From JANMGV01 sp037440405 (GTDB taxonomy: Bacteria; Planctomycetota; Planctomycetia; Pirellulales; Pirellulaceae), in contig JBBIUE010000015.1 in assembly GCA_037440405.1 (NCBI GenBank), positions 1 to 64,000 of the forward strand: a DNA stretch of 64,000 nucleotides. The letters run 5' to 3'. The translations under genes and the position numbers were made by a program. The notes under the pieces are model-generated. The model was given only the letters and a program-made list of their open reading frames with translations. It was not told where the DNA came from and did not search any database. Every line of letters begins with the position of its first letter. Positions within the stretch are counted from its first letter, which is position 1. Shown in pieces: positions 1-8,766 of the stretch.

Positions 1-52
1 CGTTCCAACCGCCAAAATTGCGGCGGCCCGCGCGTGAGTCGTGAACGGTTAC
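1..52. repeat. 52-bp dispersed repeat, copy 1 (cut by window edge)
   Basis: These 52 bases are identical to 39235-39286. The segment contains the imperfect palindrome CCGCCAAAATTGCGGCGG and ends in GTGAACGGTTAC. Because the match begins at base 1, the repeat may continue to the left of the window. The second copy forms the right half of a larger inverted-repeat structure, so this may be the right half of a full element. It lies beyond the 3' end of glyQS in non-coding DNA. Bases 53-256 hold nothing recognisable. Confidence 0.85.
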
Positions 53-256
53 GTTCTTGCTTCCTGAAGAAGAGACATAGCACGCATCGACGCAGAGACG
101 ACGGATGCTGCATGGTTTCACCGAAGCAAGGTACAGATGATCGACTAACGAAAGTGGCTCGCACCTGCTGTAATGACGACTGGAGACTTGAGAGCTCGTT
201 CGCCGGTGCTTGTTTGTCGAGAATTCTGGCCAACCACAATGCGGGGAGGCTTGCAA

Positions 257-1873
257 CTAGCGAGAGATACGATGTTCCAGTTCCTGTTCGAGCTGGTCGA
301 TCTTGACTCGCCATTGTTGAAGCGAATCGCGGTCGCGGATGGTGACGGTTTGGTCTCGCGTCGAGTCCCCGTCGATGGTGATGCAGAAGGGAGTTCCGAT
401 TTCATCTTGCCGACGATAGCGTCGACCGATGGCTCCTTTCTCGTCGTAGAAAACGTTCCAGTGCTTCTTCAAGCGAGCGTAGACGTCGGCAGCGATTTCC
501 GGCATACCGTCTTTCTTGACCAAGGGGAGAATCGCCGCTTTGATGGGTGCAATGCGCGGGTGGAATCTCAGGACAACGCGGGATTGTGGATTTCCTGATT
601 CATCGGGGGCTTGATCTTCATCGTAAGCTTCACAGAGAAACGCCAGAGTTGCGCGATCGGCTCCGGCCGATGGTTCGATGACGTGCGGAATGAATCGTTC
701 GTTGGTCAAATCATCACGATAGGATAAGTCTTTGCCGCTGCCTCGCCAAACCGGCTGTCCGTGCTCATCGCGTTCTAATTCCAGAGGCCGCTTTTTCGGA
801 TCGAGCTTACCTTCCATGTGCGAGCGAAGATCGAAATCACCCCGGTGAGCGATCCCCTCCAACTCACCAAAATCTCCTTCCGGCAAAAACGGAAACGCAT
901 ACTCGATATCGGCAGTGCCGCAGGAATAGTGGCTAAGCTCCTCCGGCTCATGTTCTCGTAACCGCAACCGCTCGCTGGCCAATCCGAGTTGGATGTACCA
1001 ATTCAATCGTCGTTGGCGCCAATACTCGTACCAATTTCGGGATTCGTTCGGATGACAAAAGAATTCGATCTCCATTTGTTCGAATTCGCGAGAGCGGAAA
1101 GTGAAATTGCGAGGCGTGATTTCATTGCGAAAGCTCTTCCCCACTTGAGCGACGCCGAAGGGAACTCGAATTCGCGTGCTATCGACAACATTTTTGAAGT
1201 TGACGAAGATTCCCTGCGCAGTCTCAGGGCGAAGGAAGGCGGCTCCTTCTTCGCCACTCAAAGCCCCAACATAGGTTTTGAACATGAGGTTGAATTCGCG
1301 GGGTTCGAGCAAGGTCCCTAGCGCGGTGGCCTCCGGTGCCAGCGTGCGGGCCCGTTCCTCGGTCGTCAGCGTATGGAGCGAGGAGTAGGCGGACCATTCG
1401 ATTTGTTCTGCATCCTTCGTTCGTAGACCGAAGAACTTGAGTGCTCGCCGAGTGGTTTCTTCATCTTCTTGGGAGGAATCCGCCATCGATGTCACGAAAA
1501 TCCGCTGGTCGCGATATTCCGCCCACCGTCCGCGAACTTGATCGACGCGATATCGTTTTTTCGACTCTCGGCAATCGACCATGAAATCGTGAAAGAGATC
1601 GTAGTGTCCGGAACACTTCCACACCTGAGGGTGCATGATAATCGTGCAGTCCAAGCCAACCATTTCGAAGGTGGATGGAGCACCAGCCGGTTGAATCAAC
1701 TCGTTGTGCCCGCGGACCATATCGTTCCACCAAGCTTCCTTGATGTTGCGTTTGAGCTCGACACCCAGGGGACCATAATCCCAGAAGCCGTTCAGTCCAC
1801 CGTAGATTTCACTCGATTGGAAAAGGAAACCTCGTCGCTTGCAAAGGGATACAAGTTTGTCCATGCTGACCAT
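257..1873 (-). CDS. glyQS: glycine--tRNA ligase (single-chain class II type)
   Basis: Charges tRNA-Gly with glycine in the cytoplasm. The 538-residue protein is the homodimeric type (one gene) and not the alpha2beta2 GlyQ/GlyS type. It starts with the typical RRGFLFQSSEIYGG and YGPLG segment (residues 13-37). The class II motifs are visible: FLRPETAQG near residues 213-221 and the motif 2 FRNE near 248-251. An acidic insertion lies around residues 130-200, as is usual in the longer members. The ATG at 1873 begins one base after the prmC stop codon, so this is the last gene of the rpmE-prfA-prmC-glyQS run and is probably co-transcribed. A second ATG lies three codons in (MVSMDK). Confidence 0.96.
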   Translation of the reverse strand: MVSMDKLVSLCKRRGFLFQSSEIYGGLNGFWDYGPLGVELKRNIKEAWWNDMVRGHNELIQPAGAPSTFEMVGLDCTIIMHPQVWKCSGHYDLFHDFMVDCRESKKRYRVDQVRGRWAEYRDQRIFVTSMADSSQEDEETTRRALKFFGLRTKDAEQIEWSAYSSLHTLTTEERARTLAPEATALGTLLEPREFNLMFKTYVGALSGEEGAAFLRPETAQGIFVNFKNVVDSTRIRVPFGVAQVGKSFRNEITPRNFTFRSREFEQMEIEFFCHPNESRNWYEYWRQRRLNWYIQLGLASERLRLREHEPEELSHYSCGTADIEYAFPFLPEGDFGELEGIAHRGDFDLRSHMEGKLDPKKRPLELERDEHGQPVWRGSGKDLSYRDDLTNERFIPHVIEPSAGADRATLAFLCEAYDEDQAPDESGNPQSRVVLRFHPRIAPIKAAILPLVKKDGMPEIAADVYARLKKHWNVFYDEKGAIGRRYRRQDEIGTPFCITIDGDSTRDQTVTIRDRDSLQQWRVKIDQLEQELEHRISR

Positions 1874-1874
1874 G

Positions 1875-2831
1875 TCAGGTACTTTCTTCGGGAGAGGGAG
1901 CTTTCAATTCTGGAACTTCGGCGCCTCTGCTCGCCGTTGTACAAGCCAGCTGCACTACGGCTACTCTTGGTAGGCCGGCTAAATCCTTGACGATTCGCAG
2001 AAGCTTCCAACGGGAATCATTCTCAATGCGAGTCGCGACGTTCGGGGCAATCATCGGACTGATTTCGAACATGAGGTATCCGCCCTCCTTCATTCGCTGA
2101 GCCGATTCATTCAGCAACCGATCGATGATGGCTAAACCATCGTCCCCGGCGACTAGGGCCAATCGTGGTTCATAGTCGCGGACGGATTTGGAAAGCTGAT
2201 CAAATTCCGACTGACTGACGTAGGGCGGGTTGGAAACAATCAAATCGAATCGCAGTTCGTCTGGGACGGCTTGGAATAGATCTGATTGCATCGAATCGAT
2301 GCGAGCATCGAGTCCCAGAGTTTCGAAATTTCGCTGGGCGACTTTCAGGGCACTCGGACTAAGGTCCATGGCGAGGATTCGACAGTCTGCCGCGTGGCGG
2401 GCAATCGCGGCAGCAATACAGCCCGACCCGGTCCCAACATCCGCAATGAGACAGGACGTTGGATTCGTCTGCTTAGCGCGAAGCTGTTTGATACAGTCCA
2501 GCGCTTCGACGACCAAGTGCTCCGTTTCGCTTCTAGGAATCAAAACATCGGGAGAAACATAGAATGGCAGCGAATAAAACTCCTTGTGCCCCACTAGGTA
2601 CGCGACCGGAGTTCCCTGCGCTCGTCGCTTGATCAATTCGCGAAATGCAGTGCGGGTAGGTTCATCGGCTTCTTCGGCGAACGATGTGTAGAGCTGAATG
2701 CGAGAACAGGAACAAGCGTGACTGAGCAGTACCTCGGCATCCAAACGCGGTGTCTCGGAACCATGCTTTCGCAAATAGTCGGTCGTCCACTCGAGGAGCC
2801 GGCCGATCGTCCAAACTTCGGTTTGCATCAT
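1875..2831 (-). CDS. prmC: peptide chain release factor N5-glutamine methyltransferase
   Basis: Methylates the glutamine of the GGQ motif in release factors using S-adenosylmethionine. The 318-residue protein has the helical N-terminal domain that grips the release factor, the IPRSETE segment near residue 100, the SAM-binding DVGTGSGCIA (about 131-140) and the catalytic NPPY at about 201-204. It lies directly downstream of prfA, which encodes its substrate, with a 21-bp gap. Two ATGs lie in tandem at the start (2831 and 2828). The C-terminal tail past the methyltransferase fold (after about residue 295) is acidic and of no known role. Confidence 0.95.
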   Translation of the reverse strand: MMQTEVWTIGRLLEWTTDYLRKHGSETPRLDAEVLLSHACSCSRIQLYTSFAEEADEPTRTAFRELIKRRAQGTPVAYLVGHKEFYSLPFYVSPDVLIPRSETEHLVVEALDCIKQLRAKQTNPTSCLIADVGTGSGCIAAAIARHAADCRILAMDLSPSALKVAQRNFETLGLDARIDSMQSDLFQAVPDELRFDLIVSNPPYVSQSEFDQLSKSVRDYEPRLALVAGDDGLAIIDRLLNESAQRMKEGGYLMFEISPMIAPNVATRIENDSRWKLLRIVKDLAGLPRVAVVQLACTTASRGAEVPELKAPSPEEST

Positions 2832-2852
2832 GAGACCATCCTTGACTTGTTA

Positions 2853-3935
2853 TCAAGACGAGACCGTTTCGAATTCCCCTCTCAGGGCGTCGCGTTCGTG
2901 CTCCAACATTGCTTGTGTTACCGGCCCCAAATCGCCCGCCATGATGGCATCAAGCTTGTACAGTGTGAGGTTGATTCGGTGATCGGTGAGCCGATTCTGC
3001 GGGAAATTGTAAGTGCGAATGCGTTCGTTCCGGTCGCCAGAACCGATGAGGCTCTTGCGCTGATCGGAGCGTTTCTTCTGTTCCTCTTCCCGTTTGCGTT
3101 CATACAGTCGACTCTTGAGAACACGGAGTGCCTTGGCGAGGTTTTTGTGCTGGCTCTTTTCGTCCTGACAGCGAACGATGATGCCTGATTCGAAGTGAGT
3201 TAAGCGTACTGCGGACTCCGTCTTGTTTACGTGCTGGCCTCCTGGACCGCCGGCCGAGCACTTGTCGATGCGATAGTCTTCTGGTTTTAAGTCGATTTCG
3301 ATGTCTTCCGGTTCGGGCATGACGGCGACGGTGGCGGCGGATGTATGAACACGACCCTGCGCCTCTGTTTCCGGAACTCGCTGAACGCGATGGCCGCCAC
3401 TCTCGAATTGCAGCTCCCGATAGACGCCATCTCCCTCGAAAGCCATGATGATTTCCTTGAAGCCACCGCGGTCGGTTGGGCTGGCGTCCATGATTTCGAC
3501 CTTCCAACCCCGAACGTCAGCATAGCGCTGATACATTTCGTAGAGATCGCGGGCAAACAGAGCAGCCTCTTCTCCACCCGTACCCGCGCGGATTTCCATG
3601 ACGCATCGGGTTCGATTGGCGTCCTCGCCTCCGATGGTGTAATCGAGAAGCTCTGTCCACAAGACTTCGCGCTCGCGGCGGACTCGCTCTAACTCCTCCT
3701 CAGCCATCGCGCGCTCTTCAGGATCGTTACTTTCCGCCATCGCGCTCAATTCTCGAATCTCATCCGTCATTCGGATGTAGGATCGATATTTGCCGGCTAA
3801 TTTGCTGAGTCCGCCATGCTCTCGAGCAACGGCCGCCATGCGGTTGGAGTCCGACAACACGGCGGGATCGGACATCTGACGTTCAAGTTCGAGAAATCGC
3901 TGAAGGGATTGATCAAGCTGTTGTCGCAAATTCAT
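2853..3935 (-). CDS. prfA: peptide chain release factor 1
   Basis: Terminates translation at UAA and UAG. Length is 360 residues, the family norm. The stop-codon-reading loop is PET at residues 188-190, a PxT tripeptide as in RF1 and unlike the SPF of RF2. The peptidyl-hydrolysis motif GGQ lies at 232-234 within GGPGGQHVNKTESAVR, followed by the basic segment KKRSDQRKSLIGSGDRNERI. The start is ATG at 3935, with no convincing Shine-Dalgarno. It sits between rpmE and prmC; prfA-prmC adjacency is widespread in bacteria and joins the factor with its modifying enzyme. Confidence 0.97.
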   Translation of the reverse strand: MNLRQQLDQSLQRFLELERQMSDPAVLSDSNRMAAVAREHGGLSKLAGKYRSYIRMTDEIRELSAMAESNDPEERAMAEEELERVRREREVLWTELLDYTIGGEDANRTRCVMEIRAGTGGEEAALFARDLYEMYQRYADVRGWKVEIMDASPTDRGGFKEIIMAFEGDGVYRELQFESGGHRVQRVPETEAQGRVHTSAATVAVMPEPEDIEIDLKPEDYRIDKCSAGGPGGQHVNKTESAVRLTHFESGIIVRCQDEKSQHKNLAKALRVLKSRLYERKREEEQKKRSDQRKSLIGSGDRNERIRTYNFPQNRLTDHRINLTLYKLDAIMAGDLGPVTQAMLEHERDALRGEFETVSS

Positions 3936-4087
3936 AAGGACACCAAAACGAGCCCCTCACCTCTGCCCTGCTCCGAGATTCTTCGGATCGACTTGCCCTG
4001 TCCTCTCGCGCCGGACAGAAGCAGAAGAGGAAGGCTGACCCCGTGCCTTAAGACCACCTAGTCAATGGCAGTTGTTCGACCGACCAG

Positions 4088-4336
4088 CTACTTCTTCTTC
4101 GTTCCCTTTTTCTTGGGAGGTTGAAGGCTGGCATAGGAGCCGGCGGCAAACTTGGTCTGAAATTTCTCGATTCTCCCAGCAGTATCGACGTACTTCAGCT
4201 TGCCAGTGTAGAAGGGATGGCACTCGCTGCAAATGTCGATCTTCAATTCCTTGCGAGTGCTGCGGGTTACGAAATTATTGCCACAACCGCAGTGGACCTT
4301 GGTTTCAACGTACTTGGGATGGATGTTTTCTTTCAT
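4088..4336 (-). CDS. rpmE: 50S ribosomal protein L31 (zinc-binding form)
   Basis: Component of the large ribosomal subunit that contributes to a bridge with the small subunit. The 82-residue protein has the signature KENIHPKY at the start and CSECHPFYTGK in the middle. Cysteines at about 16, 18, 37 and 40 make it the zinc-binding (C+) type and not a zinc-free paralog. The C-terminus is a lysine-rich tail (PPKKKGTKKK) longer than the E. coli protein. It is probably the first gene of the run rpmE-prfA-prmC-glyQS; the gap to prfA is about 150 bp. Confidence 0.96.
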   Translation of the reverse strand: MKENIHPKYVETKVHCGCGNNFVTRSTRKELKIDICSECHPFYTGKLKYVDTAGRIEKFQTKFAAGSYASLQPPKKKGTKKK

Positions 4337-4740
4337 CGGACCAGCTCAATGACTTTTTAACTGAATCGGTAACCCTCAAAAACATAGTCGCATCTGCCCA
4401 TTTTCACAAGTCCAAACGATCCTTGGGATTCTCATCTGACCTTGCAAAACACGCGGTTTCGACAAATTCCGCTCAAAATCACGTTGCGTTCCCCGAATGG
4501 AACTCGATTCTTAGTCGGAACGATCAAGGCGAGTTAAACCCATCGCCAAACGCTTCAGGCAAACGGCCGATGCCAATATTCCAGGCAGTTTAGACTGTAC
4601 CCATGCGGACGTTCGCGGCAGTTCGCAAGCACTCCCGTCTAACAGCCCACATCCACTGGAATCGAACAAAACTTCAGGCCTGAACTTCGATCAGACAAAG
4701 GTTGCTTCGCAGCTTGAGTTCATCGAATCGTTGGCGCCAC
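4337..4740. other. intergenic stretch without a recognised gene
   Basis: About 400 bp between the start of rpmE and the 3' end of the first VWA gene, both on the minus strand. It should carry the rpmE promoter, but no convincing -35/-10 pair was recognised. No RNA gene, strong hairpin or repeat was seen. Confidence 0.5.
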
Positions 4741-5721
4741 TCATCGGATTTCGACGTATCGACCGTTGTTCTCTTGCGCGATGACTCGCAAGGTGGCTTG
4801 GCCCTGTTGGCTGTAGAGCGATATCGTGTGGACGGGGACGACTACATCTCCCGTCAAACGGTCCCGATTTAAGGTTCTCAATACCTCGACCGTGTTATCG
4901 GCGAGCTCTCCATCTGAAAGCAAATAAATGGCATCCGGCTTCATGGCCAGAGCCATTCGTACGGCGTCGGCTGGTTGGGTACTAGGCTCTAATGGTAATG
5001 CACGTATCCAGGTTCTCAGCTTGCGGCGCGTTCCATCGTCTGGTTTTGCGAATCGAAATTGTTCCATGGGCAAATCGAACATGGGATGAGCCGTGTATCC
5101 GAAACAAAAGACAAAGAATTGTTGCGTGGGGCCCATGTTGGCTACCGTTTTGAGAAGTTCGCTCGTCGCACGGTCCCACCTCCTGCCCGACATACTGGTC
5201 GAACAGTCGACGATGTACACAAACTTTTCTCCGTAGGATTCGATGCCGAAATACCCACCCAAACCTCCGTTCAGTCCGTTCGGTGAACCACCACGGGTAC
5301 CCGTCTGGAGCGAAGCTCGGCTTACTTGGCCGACGGCTGATTCACCGGTTATCGTCTCTTCCGCTGCGTCATCGAAGTCAATGGATATGGCACTTGCAGC
5401 GATTTCGATTTGCTCAACTATTGGCAATAGCGTATCCGCCTCGGCGGCTCCGGGCGGAGAATCGTCCGGAGCGACCGAATCGATTTCAACGGCATCTTCC
5501 CATTCAGAGTTCGAGGCGACCAACGTGACCAGATTCACGCCTGCCGCGCCAAAGTATACGAAAGCGAGACTGACGATAACGCACAAATGCGCTACGAAGC
5601 TAAATAAATAAGGAAAGCTCGCGAGGAGCCACCACGTAGGCAGCTTCTTTGTTGAGAGAGCACGATCACCTTCCTTCGGCCCGTGTGTGTCACGCGATCG
5701 AGTTGCGTTGAGCAAATCCAT
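4741..5721 (-). CDS. membrane-anchored VWA-domain protein (paralog 1)
   Basis: Function unknown. A single hydrophobic segment (LLASFPYLFSFVAHLCVIVSLAFVYFG is its span, about residues 35-62) is followed by an acidic linker and then a von Willebrand factor A domain. The VWA part opens with VYIVDCSTSMSG, which has the DxSxS metal-ion site, and ends in VPVHTISLYSQQ. The C-terminus ENNGRYVEIR resembles that of the upstream neighbour (EENKGTYRFVP), so the two are paralogs. The start chosen is ATG 5721. A TTG at 5757 would overlap the neighbour's stop codon and is the alternative. The order on the minus strand is paralog 2 then this gene, likely one transcript. Confidence 0.85.
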   Translation of the reverse strand: MDLLNATRSRDTHGPKEGDRALSTKKLPTWWLLASFPYLFSFVAHLCVIVSLAFVYFGAAGVNLVTLVASNSEWEDAVEIDSVAPDDSPPGAAEADTLLPIVEQIEIAASAISIDFDDAAEETITGESAVGQVSRASLQTGTRGGSPNGLNGGLGGYFGIESYGEKFVYIVDCSTSMSGRRWDRATSELLKTVANMGPTQQFFVFCFGYTAHPMFDLPMEQFRFAKPDDGTRRKLRTWIRALPLEPSTQPADAVRMALAMKPDAIYLLSDGELADNTVEVLRTLNRDRLTGDVVVPVHTISLYSQQGQATLRVIAQENNGRYVEIR

Positions 5722-5753
5722 GAAGCTTGCGCTACATCGTACGGAAACGAGAT

Positions 5754-7307
5754 TCAATTGGTCCGCTTGCGAGGATTCGGCACAAAGCGATAAGTTCCCT
5801 TGTTTTCTTCGGCGATCTTCTTCATCAGCGGCTCAAACTCTTGCGTGTAGAAGCCGATGGTGTGGATCGGGACGCGAACCGTTTCCCCAGCAACTATATC
5901 ATAGACTCGATTTGCTTTTCTGAGGTAGGCTGGTACATCAACCTTGGTATCGCCGTCGAACAGCAAGAATACGGCATCGGGCTCCATCTCAATCGCCATG
6001 CTCAATGCGTCATTGGGAGGTCGGCCCCCGCGAATCATCACGGATTGAATCCATCGCCCAGCTTTCTCCAAGTTTTCCGGTGTCGCATAGACTGGGAATT
6101 TCTCCGGATTTTTGCCATCCAAGCTAAGGGAATCAACCTGATCACTGAAGAAGAAGATGTAGAAACGCTGGGTGGGTTTCAACGATACCAGTGAACGCAC
6201 GAGTTCAGCTTTCGCAGCTTCGAACGCACCATCTCGCTTCATACTTCCCGAACTGTCAACGACATAGCAGAACGTGTTCCCTTCAGCTTGGACACCGAAG
6301 AACTGAACGTTGGCAACACGAGCCGCCGCGCCTCCCAACGAAATTGCTTGCAATGCTGAAGCACTCGATTGTGCTTGATCGCCCGCCAATAAGTCCCCAA
6401 CCATACTTTCTGGCAGACTGGAAGAAATGTCTACGGCCGCCATCTCGTTCAGGCTCGAGGTCGCCTCCACGGGTAGGCTTTCATTCAGTTCTTCAGGCAA
6501 CTCCGGATCGAATTCCATCGGAGTTTCCATCAACGCCTCCGACGCTTCAACCGGTGCCGAGACGATCGAGAGGACTTTTTCGTCAGCAAGCTTGACCGTC
6601 ACGATAGCAAACACCACCGCCAGGAGGACGTGAACGATCAGGCTCGATCCCCAACTCGACCCAAGCCAAGCAAGGTGAATTCTGTTCTTGGGCTTCTCTT
6701 TGTTTTGTTGCGCTACCGTTTGCAAGACATTGCGAGGAACTTTGACCGTCGTCGCTCCGTGGGAGACGGACATATTTGACGATGCTGAGGTAGTTCGGTT
6801 CCGAGGTGTCGAATTGTCGCCTGAAGCTTGTTTCGGCCTGTCGCTCGTTCGCGCGGTTCGACCGCTTAACTTCACGTCGCTGGTAGCTTGGTTCTCCACC
6901 GTCCTACCGGTCCGAGCGACAACGGCGGCGAGCATCGTGTCCCAAGGGCTCGTTTCGGTTGGACGATTCTCCAAAGTATGCGGGATCGGTGCGGCAGTCA
7001 CTTCCTGTGTCGGGTCGAGGCGGGTTTCGCTCGACGAAGTCTTCCCCTTGGCAATGGTCGGAGTCGCAGCGGAACTTAATCGATCTTCAAGTAACTCGCG
7101 GTGAAATCTTCCATGCTCCTGCATCCATGAATCGAGCTGACTGGCGTCCCCGTTTCGCGCCAGAACGACCGCTGCTTCAAGCTCAGCCGCCACTGCTTCG
7201 AATTCAGCCGCTCGCTTGCGCAGTTGTAGGGCGCGCAGGGCAAGCTCGCCGCGAGTCAATAGCGCAGGGTCTGGCGAGGGAATAGGTTCGTTCTTGGCAC
7301 TGCTCAT
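5754..7307 (-). CDS. membrane-anchored VWA-domain protein (paralog 2)
   Basis: Function unknown. The 517-residue protein starts with a short helical region (residues 10-75), followed by a low-complexity Ser/Thr/Arg linker. A transmembrane segment at about residues 215-235 (SLIVHVLLAVVFAIVTV) comes next, then an acidic linker and a VWA domain starting at FCYVVDSSGSMKRDG with an intact DxSxS metal site. The VWA domain faces away from the N-terminal side of the membrane. It shares the C-terminal pattern PIHTIGFYTQEF...EENKGTY with the next gene. Such anchored VWA proteins commonly act as scaffolds, but no partner is visible here. Confidence 0.88.
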   Translation of the reverse strand: MSSAKNEPIPSPDPALLTRGELALRALQLRKRAAEFEAVAAELEAAVVLARNGDASQLDSWMQEHGRFHRELLEDRLSSAATPTIAKGKTSSSETRLDPTQEVTAAPIPHTLENRPTETSPWDTMLAAVVARTGRTVENQATSDVKLSGRTARTSDRPKQASGDNSTPRNRTTSASSNMSVSHGATTVKVPRNVLQTVAQQNKEKPKNRIHLAWLGSSWGSSLIVHVLLAVVFAIVTVKLADEKVLSIVSAPVEASEALMETPMEFDPELPEELNESLPVEATSSLNEMAAVDISSSLPESMVGDLLAGDQAQSSASALQAISLGGAAARVANVQFFGVQAEGNTFCYVVDSSGSMKRDGAFEAAKAELVRSLVSLKPTQRFYIFFFSDQVDSLSLDGKNPEKFPVYATPENLEKAGRWIQSVMIRGGRPPNDALSMAIEMEPDAVFLLFDGDTKVDVPAYLRKANRVYDIVAGETVRVPIHTIGFYTQEFEPLMKKIAEENKGTYRFVPNPRKRTN

Positions 7308-7534
7308 AGGACGACTTAAGTATTGCTAGCGGATCACAGTCCCTTATTGTCGCCCCACCAAGTCGCAAACGTCAACAGCTTTCGTCGATTTCGATGTGAA
7401 GGTCGGAACTGACCTTGGCCTCGATTCCTGAAAAAATCTATAGTCCCGTCGAAAACCTAACGAAATTTTCTCAATTTTGGCGGATGGACTTTCAGCAGGT
7501 CTTCGGCTGACAAGCCATCATTGAGGTGTGAGCC
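7308..7534. promoter_or_regulatory. divergent intergenic region
   Basis: A 227-bp spacer between two divergently transcribed genes (VWA pair on the minus strand, secreted protein on the plus strand). It must hold promoters in both directions. It is AT-richer than the flanks around 7430-7475, but no clear -10/-35 pair was assigned. Confidence 0.35.
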
Positions 7535-8755
7535 ATGCTTTTGACCAACGGTAGCTGCCGAAAAAAAACTTCTACGAGTCTCCGCTTCGCCTTCGTATTT
7601 CTCTGCTTGGTGATTGGTCCGTGGAGTCGCGCTCAGCAGTCATCTCTTTCCTCGACCGACCCAGCGTCTTTATCCCAGCCGGTTTCTGGCGCGACTAATA
7701 GTGCGTTGCGAAGCGGCGGCAATCTTGCAGATTCCCTGCCAAGTGATCGAGGTCAATACTGGGAAGAGTATGACATTCGCACTTACACTCAACACTTAAG
7801 CAACGAGGCGCGTCCTGAGCAAGCCATCATCGATTGGATTCTACGCGAAACTGGAACCGATGCCTGGTTTGGCGAGCCGTTCGGTGTCCTGCAAGCGAAT
7901 AAGAACGTCCTCCGCGTGTATCACACCGCCGCGATGCACCAAGTCGTCAAGAAAATTTACGAACGATTTGTAAACGGCACGATCGAGCCGCAGGTGTTTG
8001 GGCTTCGCATCGTGACCATCACCAATCCCAACTGGCGAACCCGAGCCATCGCATGGATGAAATCGGTTCTAGTTCAGTCACCTGGCGTCCAAGGATGGCT
8101 GATGTCGAAAGAAAACAATGCCATGCTGCTGGCCATGCTTCGCGGAAGAAACGACTTTCGCGAGGTTCAAGCGGTTGATATTGTCTTGTTCAACGGTCAG
8201 TCGCAAACTCTGGAACAGTCTCGCGTGAAAGCGTACCTAAAGGAGTACCAAAAGAACGAACAAGGCTGGCCGCCATATCTACCGGTCAATGCGGAGTTGC
8301 AAGAAGGTTATCGAATGCAGATCAGCCCGCTGCTGGATACGGAGAATCGGACGGTCGACGTGGTGCTGAATTGCAGCATCGATCAGATTGAGCAGCTTAA
8401 TAACATCAACGTCGAACTGCCGCTGGCGACCGGCCAAATCCAAGTCGCCCCGATTGCCGTTCCACAACTATCATCGTGGCGACTGCACGAACGTTTTCAG
8501 TGGCCAACGGATCAGGTACTGGTCCTTTCCTGCGGAGTGGTCGCGGCGCCCGGAAACGAAGCTCAGTCGTTGCTCGGCTCCGGAACGGGAAAACCTCTCA
8601 GCCGCTTGCTTAGTCCATCGTCTGGAGACCGCGCTGATGCGTTGTTGTTCATCGAGTATAAGGGAAATGCCAACACGCATCTGCCCTCTCAACCGACTTC
8701 ATCCCCGACGGCTCCTCAAACCGCAACGAACTCCATTTCGCGCGGCCGATACTAA
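7535..8755 (+). CDS. secreted protein of unknown function
   Basis: Not recognised. The 406-residue protein has a signal peptide (basic start, hydrophobic FAFVFLCLVIGPW, cleavage near SRAQQ at about residue 35). The mature part begins with a Ser-rich segment. A conserved-looking core follows (YDIRTYTQHL, then IIDWILRETGTDAWFGEPFGVLQANKNVLRVYHT), which is reminiscent of secretin/STN-type short domains. The C-terminal tail is Ser/Thr/Pro-rich. ATG 7535 is preceded by TTGAGGTGTGAGCC, which contains a GAGG ribosome site. It converges with the cysteine desulfurase gene, whose end is 11 bp away. Confidence 0.8.
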   Translation: MLLTNGSCRKKTSTSLRFAFVFLCLVIGPWSRAQQSSLSSTDPASLSQPVSGATNSALRSGGNLADSLPSDRGQYWEEYDIRTYTQHLSNEARPEQAIIDWILRETGTDAWFGEPFGVLQANKNVLRVYHTAAMHQVVKKIYERFVNGTIEPQVFGLRIVTITNPNWRTRAIAWMKSVLVQSPGVQGWLMSKENNAMLLAMLRGRNDFREVQAVDIVLFNGQSQTLEQSRVKAYLKEYQKNEQGWPPYLPVNAELQEGYRMQISPLLDTENRTVDVVLNCSIDQIEQLNNINVELPLATGQIQVAPIAVPQLSSWRLHERFQWPTDQVLVLSCGVVAAPGNEAQSLLGSGTGKPLSRLLSPSSGDRADALLFIEYKGNANTHLPSQPTSSPTAPQTATNSISRGRY

Positions 8756-8766
8756 GGATGCGAGAA

